Shown: piece after piece, positions 17,202-24,942 of the stretch
Layout of the letters: every line of letters begins with the position of its first letter
Position numbering within the stretch: position 1 is the first letter of the stretch
Assembly: GCA_021203005.1 (NCBI GenBank)
Contig: JAJQCB010000254.1
Coordinates: forward strand, 1 to 46,136
Length of the DNA: 46,136 nucleotides
Direction: 5' to 3'
Source: Clostridiales bacterium
GTDB taxonomy: Bacteria > Bacillota > Clostridia > Lachnospirales > Lachnospiraceae
Translations under genes and position numbers: made by a program
The notes under the pieces: generated by a model
Told to the model about the DNA's origin: nothing
What the model saw: the letters and a program-made list of their open reading frames with translations, nothing else
Database searches by the model: none

Positions 17202-17260
17202 CATAAAAATATTGGTAGAAATTGGTCTGAAATCCTATTTTATTGTGAAATTCATTGTAA

Positions 17261-17266
17261 TATAAT
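17261..17266 (+). promoter_or_regulatory. -10 box for the second aminotransferase gene
   Basis: A perfect TATAAT lies in the PucR-aminotransferase divergent region, with only a weak -35 element, as expected for an activator-dependent promoter. It predicts transcription starting about 17272-17274, just before the hairpin at 17276. Confidence 0.5.
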
Positions 17267-17275
17267 ACAGATATC

Positions 17276-17318
17276 GGCAAGGAAGTCGGAGACGTGATTT
17301 CTTTGCCCTTTTTGTTTT
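17276..17318 (+). terminator. terminator-like hairpin at the extreme 5' end of the aminotransferase leader
   Basis: A 9-pair stem with one G-T pair, 17276-17284 with 17299-17307, is followed by a T-rich tract. The only gene to its left reads away from it, so it cannot be the 3' terminator of a plus-strand gene. It begins within a few bases of the predicted transcription start, suggesting attenuation or a 5' stabilising hairpin. Confidence 0.55.
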
Positions 17319-17419
17319 CGTGTATCGTATCGTTGTAAAATGGAAAAATGCGGCGGCCGACGGAAAAGCGCATAGTGTATCGGCGGCGCAAATCGAATGA
17401 AAAACAGGAGGAGCAGACA

Positions 17420-18778
17420 ATGTTGAGAACTGATTTACCGAAGATCGTCACGGAGACTGTGCCGGGGCCGAAGGCGCAGGAGATGATCGCCAGAAGAAAG
17501 GCGGCGACCCCGTCCGCCATCGGATGCATGTATCCGGTCGTCATCGAGCGCGGCGAAGGCGCTATGATCGAAGATGTGGATGGCAACAAGTTCCTGGACT
17601 GGATCGGCGGCGTCGGCGTTTTGAATATCGGATTTTCCCAGCCGGAGGTTGTGGAAGCGGTGAAAGAGCAGGCGGACAAGTATTTCCACGGCATGTTTAA
17701 CATCGTGACTCATGAGGGGTATGTGGCTCTGGCGGAAAAACTGTCGTAGATTGCACCGGTAAAGGGCGATAAAAAGAAAGTATTTTTTGCCAACAGCGGT
17801 GCGGAAGCGGATGAGAACGCGGTGAAGGTGGCCAAAGCTTTCACAAAAAGAAACAACATTATTGTATTCTCCGGGGCATTCCACGGCCGTGCTCTTCTGA
17901 CCATGTCCATGACATCCAAGAAAGCTTACGCTGTCGGTATGGGACCGTTCCCGGATGGTATTTACCGTGCAACTTTCCCGTACTATTACCGCAATCCGGA
18001 AGGCATGCCTCAGGAAGCAGCCTGCGATTACTATATCAAATCGATTCAGGATGTGTTCGAGCAGTGCGCGCCGGCCAACACGATTGCGGCAATTGTGGTG
18101 GAGCCGCTGCAGGGCGAGGGCGGATTTATCCCGGCTCCGATTGAGTGGATTAAGGCAGCGCGTCAGATCTGTGATGAGAACGGCATCCTGCTGGTAGCCG
18201 ATGAAGTGCAGAGCGGTTTCTGCCGGACAGGCCGGATGTTTGCTTCCGGGTACTGGGCGGAGGCGGGCGTGCAGCCGGATATCATTGCAACGGCAAAATC
18301 CATTGCAGCGGGCGTACCGCTCTCCGCAATCATTGCCCGTGAGGAGATCATGGAAGCGCCTGCACCGGGAACCATCGGTGGTACATACTGCGGCAATGCG
18401 CTTGCCTGCGCGGCATCCTTAAAGACTATCGAGATTATGGAGCGGGATCATCTGGCAGACCGGTCTCTGGAGATCGGAGCCAAGGTTACCGCCCGTTACA
18501 ACGAATGGAAAGAAAAATATAATGTGATCGGCGATGTCCGCGGACTGGGCGGCATGATCGGTCTGGAACTGGTAAAAGATCAGGCGACCAAAGAGCCCGC
18601 GCCGGAGATGACGAAAGCGCTGGTTCTGGAGTGTGCGCAGAACGGCCTGATGATCGAGAGCGCCGGCACTTACAGCAACGTCATCCGTTTCCTGGCTCCT
18701 CTGGTGATGACGGACGAGCAGCTGGAGGCGGGACTTCAGATCATGGAGGCGGCTCTGGTCAGGGTGATGGCTCAGTAA
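17420..18778 (+). pseudogene. class III aminotransferase (GABA/putrescine type) interrupted by an in-frame TAG
   Basis: From ATG 17420 (site aggagg) the frame encodes 109 residues, meets TAG at 17747-17749, and continues open without a shift to 18778. Read through, it would be about 452 residues, the normal size for GABA or putrescine aminotransferases. Conserved parts lie on both sides. Before the stop is DVDGNKFLDWIGGVGVLNIG; after it come FANSGAEADENAV, Asp261 in VADEVQSGF, and the PLP lysine Lys293 in ATAKSIAAGVPLSA. A restart could begin at GTG 17822 but would lack the N-terminal substrate and dimer region. Several intact neighbours (potA at 7342, engB at 27082) end in TAG, so TAG is a normal stop here. 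A recent nonsense mutation or a sequencing error is the simplest reading. The gene would make succinate semialdehyde from GABA for 4HbD. Confidence 0.8.
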
Positions 18779-18872
18779 AAGATACAGAGCGGAGAAAACA
18801 GTTTTCATCGTATGCTTTTAAAGTCCGGCAGGTGATGATGTTATATTTTTAATTAAAACATGGTAGTGATAA

Positions 18873-18914
18873 GATCCCCGGAGATATCAGTTTTCCGGGG
18901 GTCATTGCTTTTTT
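18873..18914 (+). terminator. terminator after the aminotransferase
   Basis: A 10-pair stem with one G-T pair, 18873-18882 with 18894-18903, is followed within five bases by a six-T run. It closes the catabolic island. Confidence 0.7.
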
Positions 18915-18967
18915 CCCCTCTTTTGTGGTAGGATAAGAGTACGTGAGCAAGAGGGAGGTGCAGTGTG

Positions 18968-19561
18968 ATGTTTGAACTGGTTATTATCATTGTAGTGATC
19001 GCCGCATTTGTTTTATCCCGGTCATCGAAGCGAAAAGCCACGGGAAATGCACGGGGAAAAAGCAGTAATCCGGGAACGAATAAGTCCGCTGACGTATTTG
19101 GAGCGGGACCGGACAAACAGCCGCTTTACACAAAGCAGGCGAAGCCGAATGCGCCAAAACCGGGCACCCGGACAGCGAAGCCGAACAAGCCGAAACCGGG
19201 CACCCGGACAGCGAAACCGAATACGCCGAAGCCGGAGAAAATGAAAAGAAGGCCGGAACAGGCTATGGATAAGGATCAGAAGGTGCGTTACCAGGCATAT
19301 AAGGAGGCCAAACAGAGCGGCCAGAGCGCCTCGGCGTTTGCGCATCAGATGCATGTGGATGACATCCTGGAATCCGCGAGGGAGAACACCCGGGAAGTGC
19401 AGATCGACAATGACATGGATACCATAGAGATCGGCGATCTGTTGGAGAAGGTGCAGGAGAATATTGTCAAGGGACCGGACGATACTCTGAAATTCCAGAG
19501 GGATTTTCTGGCGGAGGGGATGGATTTCCTGAACCGCTGCACCGCGATGCCGGGACAGTGA
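18968..19561 (+). CDS. membrane-anchored protein with Lys/Pro-rich tandem repeats, unknown function
   Basis: I do not recognise the family. The 197-residue product starts with a hydrophobic helix (about residues 3-17, ELVIIIVVIAAFVLS) and then a basic segment, so it should sit in the membrane with the rest in the cytoplasm. Residues about 59-90 hold a 12-residue repeat, KPNxPKPGTRTA, present two and a half times with nearly identical DNA, a likely site of repeat-number change. The C-terminal half is charged and helical (DMDTIEIGDLLEKVQENIV). GTG 18965 is an alternative start; gggagg at 18953-18958 fits both. It is probably a free-standing gene behind the terminator at 18873. Confidence 0.65.
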   Translation: MFELVIIIVVIAAFVLSRSSKRKATGNARGKSSNPGTNKSADVFGAGPDKQPLYTKQAKPNAPKPGTRTAKPNKPKPGTRTAKPNTPKPEKMKRRPEQAMDKDQKVRYQAYKEAKQSGQSASAFAHQMHVDDILESARENTREVQIDNDMDTIEIGDLLEKVQENIVKGPDDTLKFQRDFLAEGMDFLNRCTAMPGQ

Positions 19562-19690
19562 TAATAGAGACGACAAATTTTATTTTGCCTAATCGAATTT
19601 ATGCAAAGCAGAGAGCCAGAGGTTCTCGTGCCGAGTAAGGCAATAAACCAGCTGCTGATATAGTCAGGCAGCAGAAAAGAGGGATTGAAA

Positions 19691-20482
19691 ATGGCGCAGG
19701 GAAATCCTATGCCGGGAGAGAAGTATCTCCACTTTAAGAATCGTATGTATCAGGTGATAGCGGTGGCGTATCACTCAGAGACAATGGAACCGTATGTGGT
19801 TTATCAGGCATTGTATGGAGACTTTAAAACGTATATCCGGCCATATGACATGTTTGTCAGTGAGGTGGATCATGAAAAATATCCGGATGTAAAGCAGAAG
19901 TATCGTTTTCAATATATGCCGGAAACGGGATGGGGACACTCATCGGAACATGGCGTTCCGGCAGCCGGAGCGAGGGCTGGGAAAATAAATGAGAAGGAAC
20001 GGTCCGATTCGGATGAACTGACGGGAATCGACATGAAGGAGCCGTCCGATTCGGACAAATCAATGGTAATCGATGCGAAAACACAGTCTGACGCCGGACA
20101 GCAAATGAATTCCGCAACAGAGAAACAGTTTCCGGCAGGAGTACAGGCGGAAAGCGCGGAGAAGCAGCGTCCGCAGCGTGTGTTGAAAGTTTTGAGAGCA
20201 GAGGGAAAAAGAAAGGCTGTGCCGGATATTTCGGTTTCTGCCGCAGAGGAGCCGGAGGAAAAAATGAACCCCTGGCTGGAAAAATTTCTTGATGCAAAAG
20301 GGTTCGAGGAAAAGTACAGGATTGTCTGCGATATGCAGAGAGATATCACAGACCGCCTGATTGACGATATTGCGGTGGTCATGGACCTGGCCATCCCGGA
20401 GGGAGATCTGATCGATCGCTATGGGCAGTTGAAATACTGTATGCGCACCAGGCAGAAGTATGAGATGGGGCGCCTGCGCTAG
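19691..20482 (+). CDS. DUF1653 domain protein with a long linker
   Basis: A 263-residue protein. Residues about 8-70 (GEKYLHFKNRMYQVIAVAYH, then VVYQALYGDFKTYIRPYDMF) match the small DUF1653 domain, whose function is not established. A polar, low-complexity linker of about 100 residues follows, with a repeated SDSD-containing motif. A helical C-terminal domain (about residues 190-263) begins NPWLEKFLDAKGFEEKYRIV. ATG 19691 follows gaggga; a TTG two codons upstream is less likely. The leader between 19562 and 19690 contains several short hairpins (GAGAGCC/GGTTCTC, CTGCTG/CAGCAG) but no riboswitch I can name. Confidence 0.65.
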   Translation: MAQGNPMPGEKYLHFKNRMYQVIAVAYHSETMEPYVVYQALYGDFKTYIRPYDMFVSEVDHEKYPDVKQKYRFQYMPETGWGHSSEHGVPAAGARAGKINEKERSDSDELTGIDMKEPSDSDKSMVIDAKTQSDAGQQMNSATEKQFPAGVQAESAEKQRPQRVLKVLRAEGKRKAVPDISVSAAEEPEEKMNPWLEKFLDAKGFEEKYRIVCDMQRDITDRLIDDIAVVMDLAIPEGDLIDRYGQLKYCMRTRQKYEMGRLR

Positions 20483-20513
20483 TGTGACACACTGGAAGAG
20501 GGGAGAAGCCATA

Positions 20514-20990
20514 ATGTTCAGAGACATGAGAAGATGTAAACAGTTGATTTCTGACAATGAGTGTCGGGAAATTTTAAGGTCTGAAAAAAGAGGCGTATTA
20601 TCCGTAATCGGTGATGATGGTTATCCGTATGGTGTCCCAATCAACTTTTTTTACGATGAAGATGAAAATGCTCTGTATTTTCACGGTGCAAGACAAGGGC
20701 ACAAAATAGATGCAATAAAAAACTGCGGTAAGGTAAGTTTTACAACGTGGAACCGCGGCTTACAAAAAGACGGTGACTGGGCATTCTATATTACAAGCGT
20801 TATTGTGATGGGAATCGCTGAGCTTGTAGATGATTATGATGTCGTTTATGAGAAAGCACATAAACTGGCAGATAAATATTACCCGTCAAAAGAGGAAATA
20901 GAAACGGAATGGAACAGAGATGGAAAGAATGTTCAGCTGATTGCTGTTCGCATCCAACATATGGCCGGAAAACTCGTGCATGAAAAATGA
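20514..20990 (+). CDS. flavin-binding split-barrel protein, NimA/pyridoxamine-phosphate-oxidase-like
   Basis: A 158-residue protein starting MFRDMRRCKQLISDNEC, the usual opening of the NimA-like subgroup of the FMN-binding split-barrel family. The blocks GVLSVIGDDGYPYGVPINFF, FHGARQGHKIDAI and KVSFTTWN match the flavin site pattern. Members reduce small substrates; some give nitroimidazole resistance, but most are uncharacterised. ATG 20514 follows aggggag. The coding sequence is visibly richer in A and T than its neighbours, which may mean later acquisition. A strong terminator follows directly. Confidence 0.8.
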   Translation: MFRDMRRCKQLISDNECREILRSEKRGVLSVIGDDGYPYGVPINFFYDEDENALYFHGARQGHKIDAIKNCGKVSFTTWNRGLQKDGDWAFYITSVIVMGIAELVDDYDVVYEKAHKLADKYYPSKEEIETEWNRDGKNVQLIAVRIQHMAGKLVHEK

Positions 20991-20997
20991 GCGCGCG

Positions 20998-21021
20998 AAG
21001 TGTCGCAGAGCGACACTTTTT
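20998..21021 (+). terminator. terminator after the flavin-binding protein gene
   Basis: A perfect 9-pair stem, AAGTGTCGC 20998-21006 with GCGACACTT 21010-21018 and loop AGA, runs into a T run. Confidence 0.8.
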
Positions 21022-21039
21022 AGAACAGATTCCGAAAAA

Positions 21040-21495
21040 TCAGGGGGCGTGATACCCATACCGGCTGATATAGCTGTTGTGGTAGATTTCACAGTAGGTG
21101 ACATCCTCTGCAAACCACACCGGAGGGACGAAATCATTTGCTTCCTCCACGGTGGGGAATTCTACCTCCGCAAGGATCAGCGGTGCGGCTTCCCCCTCAA
21201 AGATATCCAGTTCGATGGTGTACTTTCCGAACGGGATGCAGTATCTCTTTTTGGAAATGTAGATTCCGTCGGCCTTTGGCTTCAGGTGCTCGTAAGCTTC
21301 CGCTGTCAATGGGAGATTGTATTCCTCGCGGCTCAGCATGCCTTCGGATTTGTAAGTCAGGATATAATCGTCGTCCTGCCGCCGGATGCGGATGACCGGG
21401 TCGGTGCAGAGATACCCCTGCTCGATTTGATGGCAGGGGTAAGCGGACAGGTTTTCGGGCAGCTGGGATATTAAAAATTTGCGTTCGATTTCCAT
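21040..21495 (-). CDS. CYTH-domain protein (triphosphate tunnel metalloenzyme family)
   Basis: A 151-residue protein beginning MEIERKFLI, the ExExK signature at the N-terminus that defines CYTH proteins. Alternating charged beta strands follow (IRIRRQDDDYILTYKS, YTIELDIFEG, LILAEVEFPT) and form the eight-stranded tunnel. Members bind a triphosphate and divalent metal, acting as tripolyphosphatases, thiamine triphosphatases or adenylate cyclases. The short single-domain form here is most like bacterial tripolyphosphatases, but the substrate cannot be read from sequence. It diverges from the gene at 21575 with a 79-base spacer. Confidence 0.85.
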   Translation of the reverse strand: MEIERKFLISQLPENLSAYPCHQIEQGYLCTDPVIRIRRQDDDYILTYKSEGMLSREEYNLPLTAEAYEHLKPKADGIYISKKRYCIPFGKYTIELDIFEGEAAPLILAEVEFPTVEEANDFVPPVWFAEDVTYCEIYHNSYISRYGYHAP

Positions 21496-21574
21496 AGTTA
21501 GCCTCCGGTGCTTTTTATCATTACAACAACACTTTCATTGTAAATCAAAATAGAAGAAAGGAAAAGAGCAGAAT

Positions 21575-22117
21575 ATGAAAAAAATAGCAGTTCTCGTTGT
21601 GGATGGTGTGGAGGAAGTAGAGTGTCTGACCACAGTGGATTTTTGCCGGCGCGCCGGCATTGAGGTGACGACCGTGTCCGTGACCGGACAGAAGCAGGTG
21701 TTCGGCAGCCACAATATCACGTTTATGACAGATATACTTTATGCAGATGTTGATTTTTCTGATTTTGATGCTGTTGTCTATCCCGGCGGTCCGGGAACCG
21801 GGGCATTGGGCGCGGCGGAGGGAACGCGCGCACTGGCGGAGCAGTTTTTAAAGGAAGGAAAGCTGGTTGCGGCAATCTGTGCAGCGCCGGGTATGTTATC
21901 TGAGACCGGTCTCTTACAGGGCAGGACAGCGACCGGTTATCCTGGCTGCAAGCCGGAGGGCGGAGCGCTCTGGACTGAGAATACGACGGATACAGACGGC
22001 AACCTGATCACCGGAAAGGGACCCGGCGCGGCGCCGTATTTTGCACTGGCGATCATCCGGTATCTGCTGGGGGAGGAAGCGGAAAAACAGATTTACGTGT
22101 CTACGATGATGCCGTAA
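21575..22117 (+). CDS. DJ-1/PfpI (YajL-like) family protein
   Basis: A 180-residue cytoplasmic protein with the DJ-1 superfamily layout. A conserved glutamate sits near residue 14 (DGVEEVE), VVYPGGPGTG at about 68-76, and the nucleophile elbow AAICAAPG has Cys102. Bacterial relatives are proposed to act as deglycases, glyoxalases or redox-stress chaperones, and the exact activity remains debated. The start follows aaaggaaaag. It stands alone, with a bidirectional terminator downstream shared with the converging spore gene. Confidence 0.85.
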   Translation: MKKIAVLVVDGVEEVECLTTVDFCRRAGIEVTTVSVTGQKQVFGSHNITFMTDILYADVDFSDFDAVVYPGGPGTGALGAAEGTRALAEQFLKEGKLVAAICAAPGMLSETGLLQGRTATGYPGCKPEGGALWTENTTDTDGNLITGKGPGAAPYFALAIIRYLLGEEAEKQIYVSTMMP

Positions 22118-22180
22118 CTGTTTATGGATTTATGCCGCAACGCATAGGGTGAATTGCGTTTGAAATTCAATAAAGAGAGA

Positions 22181-22220
22181 GGCTGCGCCTGCGGATCATG
22201 CAGATCCGGCGCAGCCTTTT
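22181..22220. terminator. bidirectional terminator between the DJ-1 and spore protein genes
   Basis: GGCTGCGCC 22181-22189 pairs with GGCGCAGCC 22208-22216, with an inner GGATC/GATCC pairing. A T run follows on the plus side and an A-rich AAAGAGAGA precedes, so it can serve both converging genes. Confidence 0.8.
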
Positions 22221-22309
22221 CTTTTCTCCCGGAAAGTTTTTCGCTTTCACGGTGAATTTTCTCTTCCTGTGTGTGGAAAACCGGAAAATCGGATGTCCGA
22301 TGCGGGAGA

Positions 22310-22525
22310 TTACTCCTGAGAGGACATCTGCTCCTCCTGCTTTTTGATCATCTTTCTGACCATCTCTCCACCGATGGAACCGGCCTGACGGGATGTCAGA
22401 TCCCCGTTGTCGCCGTCTTTCAGCGGTACGCCGAGCTCAGAAGCAACCTCCTGCTTGAAACGGTTCATAGCGCCTTTTGCTTCCGGCACAGTCATTTTGC
22501 TTGCGTTTTTAGAAGAATCACTCAT
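22310..22525 (-). CDS. alpha/beta-type small acid-soluble spore protein
   Basis: A 71-residue protein with the two signatures of alpha/beta SASPs. One is the germination-protease region around FKQEVASELGV; the other is DLTSRQAGSIGGEMVRKMI. These proteins coat and protect DNA in the forespore and are degraded on germination. The start follows cggaggt on the minus strand. A sigma-G-like promoter lies upstream, fitting forespore-only expression. It is strong evidence that the host forms endospores. Confidence 0.92.
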   Translation of the reverse strand: MSDSSKNASKMTVPEAKGAMNRFKQEVASELGVPLKDGDNGDLTSRQAGSIGGEMVRKMIKKQEEQMSSQE

Positions 22526-22560
22526 GTTTTTGTACCTCCGTAAATTTCTTCTCTATAGTA

Positions 22561-22613
22561 AAGACAGATTACTGTCTTGATGCTAGTATGGTCTGCCGCG
22601 GGAAAAATATGAA
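22561..22613 (-). promoter_or_regulatory. sigma-G-like promoter and 5' hairpin for the spore protein gene
   Basis: On the minus strand, TTCATA (complement of 22608-22613) and CATACTA (complement of 22584-22590) are 17 bases apart, matching the forespore sigma-G pattern. Immediately downstream, 22561-22578 is a perfect 7-pair stem (AAGACAG/CTGTCTT) that would lie at the very 5' end of the transcript and could stabilise it. Confidence 0.6.
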
Positions 22614-22654
22614 TGGAAAATATTACAAAAAGGGCATCAGCAGAAATATTTGCC

Positions 22655-22683
22655 TTGCATTTGCCGCAGTGCTGTGCTATAAT
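22655..22683 (+). promoter_or_regulatory. promoter for the tig gene
   Basis: TTGCAT 22655-22660 and a perfect TATAAT 22678-22683 are 17 bases apart, predicting a leader of about 75 bases before ATG 22764. Confidence 0.75.
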
Positions 22684-22763
22684 GCCTAAATGATTTTGAG
22701 CGGAGAAACTATGCCCTTTTTTCGCCATATTTTGAATCAATGGAAGGAGAACATTTTTCAAAA

Positions 22764-24122
22764 ATGAGTGTACAGGTTACTAATTTAGAAGAGAAAAATA
22801 TGGTACAGCTTACCATTGAGGTGTCCGCGGAGGACTTTGATAAAGCGATTCGGGACGTCTACAATAGACAGAAGAAGGATTTCAGCATCCCCGGTTTCCG
22901 TAAGGGAAAAGTACCGCAGAATATGATCGAGAAGATGTACGGGGCGGCTATTTTTTATGAGGACGCGGCGAACGATCTGATTCCGCAGGCCTACAGCGAT
23001 GCGGTGACAGAGAGCGGACAGGATATCGTGTCCAGACCTTCGATTGATGTGGTGCAGATCGAGAAAGGCAAGCCGTTTATCTTTACCGCTGATGTGGCGG
23101 TTCGTCCGGAAGTAACTCTCGGCAAGTATGCGGGTGTGACTGTGACTAAGGTTGACACGCAGGCAACTGAAGAGGAAGTGATGGCCGAGATTGATAAGGA
23201 GAGAGAGAACAATGCCAGAATCGTCAGCGTGGAAGGCCGCGCGATTGAGAACGGCGATACGGCAGTGATTGACTACGAGGGATTCACAGACGGCGTTGCG
23301 TTTGAAGGAGGAAAGGGTGAGAACCATTCTCTGGAGATTGGTTCCGGCAGCTTTATCCCCGGTTTTGAGGAGCAGCTTATCGGGAAGAATGTCGGTGACG
23401 AGGTGGAGGTCAATGTTACTTTCCCCGAGCAGTATCATGCACCGGATCTGGCAGGCAAAGATGCTGTATTCCAGGTGAAAATTCATGAAGTGAAGACAAA
23501 GGAGATCCCGGAGCTGGATGATGAGTTTGCCCAGGATGTTTCCGAGTTTGATACCGTTGCGGAGTATAAGGACAGCGTAAAGGCTAAGGTTGAGGAGCGG
23601 AAAGCCGGCGATGCGAAGCGTGCGCAGCAGGAGGAAGCTCTGGAGAAGATTGTAGAAAAGTCTCAGATGGATATTCCGGATGCGATGATCGATACGCAGT
23701 GTGAGAATATGATTAACCAGTTTGCGCAGCAGATGGCGCAGCAGGGCCTTTCCATGGATCAGTATTTCCAGTTCTCCGGCAGCACGATGGATCAGCTGAA
23801 GGATCAGGTCCGCCCGGACGCGGAATCCCGCATCAAAAATGAGCTGGTGCTTGACGCGATCGCAAAGGCTGAGAATATCGAGATCACGGATGAGGATGTG
23901 GACGCCGAGATTGAGAAGATGGCTGCTATGTATCAGATGGAGGCCGATCAGCTGAAAGGCTATATGGGCGAGGAGGAGAAGGAGAATATGAAGCTGGATC
24001 TCGCTTCCCAGAAAGCGCTTGAGTTTGTGACGGAGAATATGAAGCCGCGCGCAAAGGCAAAGTCCAAGGCGGAGAAAGAGGCGGAAAAGGCAGCAGATCA
24101 GGAGAACGGTTCTGAGGAATAA
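22764..24122 (+). CDS. tig: trigger factor, ribosome-associated chaperone
   Basis: A 452-residue chaperone that binds the ribosome exit tunnel and helps nascent proteins fold. The ribosome-binding motif GFRKGKVP is at about residues 44-51. The FKBP-like prolyl isomerase domain is in the middle (AVIDYEGFTDGVAFEGG and GSGSFIPGFEEQLIG), and the helical C-terminal domain ends in a Lys/Ala/Glu-rich tail. ATG 22764 fits the family N-terminus (MSVQVTNLEEKNMVQLTIEV). The site ggaaggaga is 13 bases away, longer than usual, and an in-frame ATG at 22740 would add eight atypical residues. It heads the tig-clpP-clpX group. Confidence 0.93.
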   Translation: MSVQVTNLEEKNMVQLTIEVSAEDFDKAIRDVYNRQKKDFSIPGFRKGKVPQNMIEKMYGAAIFYEDAANDLIPQAYSDAVTESGQDIVSRPSIDVVQIEKGKPFIFTADVAVRPEVTLGKYAGVTVTKVDTQATEEEVMAEIDKERENNARIVSVEGRAIENGDTAVIDYEGFTDGVAFEGGKGENHSLEIGSGSFIPGFEEQLIGKNVGDEVEVNVTFPEQYHAPDLAGKDAVFQVKIHEVKTKEIPELDDEFAQDVSEFDTVAEYKDSVKAKVEERKAGDAKRAQQEEALEKIVEKSQMDIPDAMIDTQCENMINQFAQQMAQQGLSMDQYFQFSGSTMDQLKDQVRPDAESRIKNELVLDAIAKAENIEITDEDVDAEIEKMAAMYQMEADQLKGYMGEEEKENMKLDLASQKALEFVTENMKPRAKAKSKAEKEAEKAADQENGSEE

Positions 24123-24199
24123 GGATCTGAAATGACGGGTTCCGGGAGCGTTTGACTGGCTGTAGTAAATCAGAATATATTAAAGGAAAAGGCAGATCG

Positions 24200-24226
24200 A
24201 GCCGGCCGGGCCGGTCTACTTTTCTG
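24200..24226 (+). terminator. GC-rich hairpin after tig, possible terminator
   Basis: A CCGGC/GCCGG stem with a three-base loop near 24202-24214 is followed by a TCTACTTTTC tract. It is short but very GC-rich, and could be a partial terminator between tig and clpP. Confidence 0.4.
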
Positions 24227-24231
24227 TAATA

Positions 24232-24315
24232 TGCGCAGGGGCGCGTAAGGAAATTAACAGCTTACGCTGCACACGCCCCCGCGCAGCGAGTATGAGGCAA
24301 AGTTCGCTTTTTGCC
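24232..24315 (+). repeat. imperfect palindromes in the tig-clpP gap
   Basis: TGCGCAGGGGCG at 24232 is matched by CGCCCCCGCGCA ending at 24285, and CGTAAG/CTTACG pairing lies inside. A second small stem, GGCAAA with TTTGCC, follows at about 24296-24315. This may fold the clpP leader. It is smaller than the palindromes at 10748, 14096 and 26262. Confidence 0.5.
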
Positions 24316-24338
24316 AGGTTTAAATAAGGAGGCAGAAT

Positions 24339-24923
24339 ATGAGTTTAGTACCTTACGTTGTGGAACAGACCAGCAGGGGAGAGCGCAGTTACGATATTTA
24401 TTCCAGACTTTTGAAGGATCGGATTATTTTCCTCGGAGAGGAAGTCAACGAGACGACGGCGAGCCTGACTGTGGCACAGCTACTGTTCCTGGAGTCTGAG
24501 GATCCCGGAAAGGATATTCAGCTGTATATCAATTCCCCGGGCGGCGTGGTTTCTTCCGGACTGGCGATTTATGACACCATGCAGTATATCAAGTGTGATG
24601 TTTCTACCATATGTATCGGTATGGCAGCCAGCATGGGAGCGTTCCTTCTTGCCGGCGGAGCAAAGGGGAAGCGGTTTGCGCTTCCGAATTCGGAGATCAT
24701 GATTCATCAGCCCTCCGGCGGAGCAAAGGGGCAGGCCACTGATATTCAGATCGTGGCGGAGAATATCTTAAAGACCAAGGAGCGCTTAAACCGCATTCTC
24801 TCTGAGAATACCGGCAAGCCCTACGAGGTAATCGCCGCGGATACGGAGAGAGATAATTTCATGACCGCGCAGGAGGCCATGGAATACGGTCTGATCGATG
24901 CGGTGATTGAGAACAGGCAGTAA
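24339..24923 (+). CDS. clpP: ATP-dependent Clp protease proteolytic subunit
   Basis: A 194-residue serine protease subunit that forms the barrel-shaped core of ClpXP. The catalytic triad is Ser98 (AASMG), His123 (MIHQP) and Asp172, with the oxyanion region INSPGG at about residues 64-69. The start follows aaggaggc. The length is typical of the mature-type ClpP. It lies 19 bases before clpX and is probably cotranscribed, so protease and unfoldase are made together. Confidence 0.95.
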   Translation: MSLVPYVVEQTSRGERSYDIYSRLLKDRIIFLGEEVNETTASLTVAQLLFLESEDPGKDIQLYINSPGGVVSSGLAIYDTMQYIKCDVSTICIGMAASMGAFLLAGGAKGKRFALPNSEIMIHQPSGGAKGQATDIQIVAENILKTKERLNRILSENTGKPYEVIAADTERDNFMTAQEAMEYGLIDAVIENRQ

Positions 24924-24942
24924 TACCATTTTTGGAGGTAAC

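Noticed and set aside
17747-17749. Pyrrolysine insertion at the TAG codon
   Set aside because: No pyl genes in the window, the enzyme family does not use pyrrolysine, and TAG ends several intact genes here.
19562-19690. c-di-GMP-I riboswitch before the DUF1653 gene
   Set aside because: A GCAAAGC and nearby GCC/GCCG words are present, but the upstream half of the aptamer and the expected pairing are missing.
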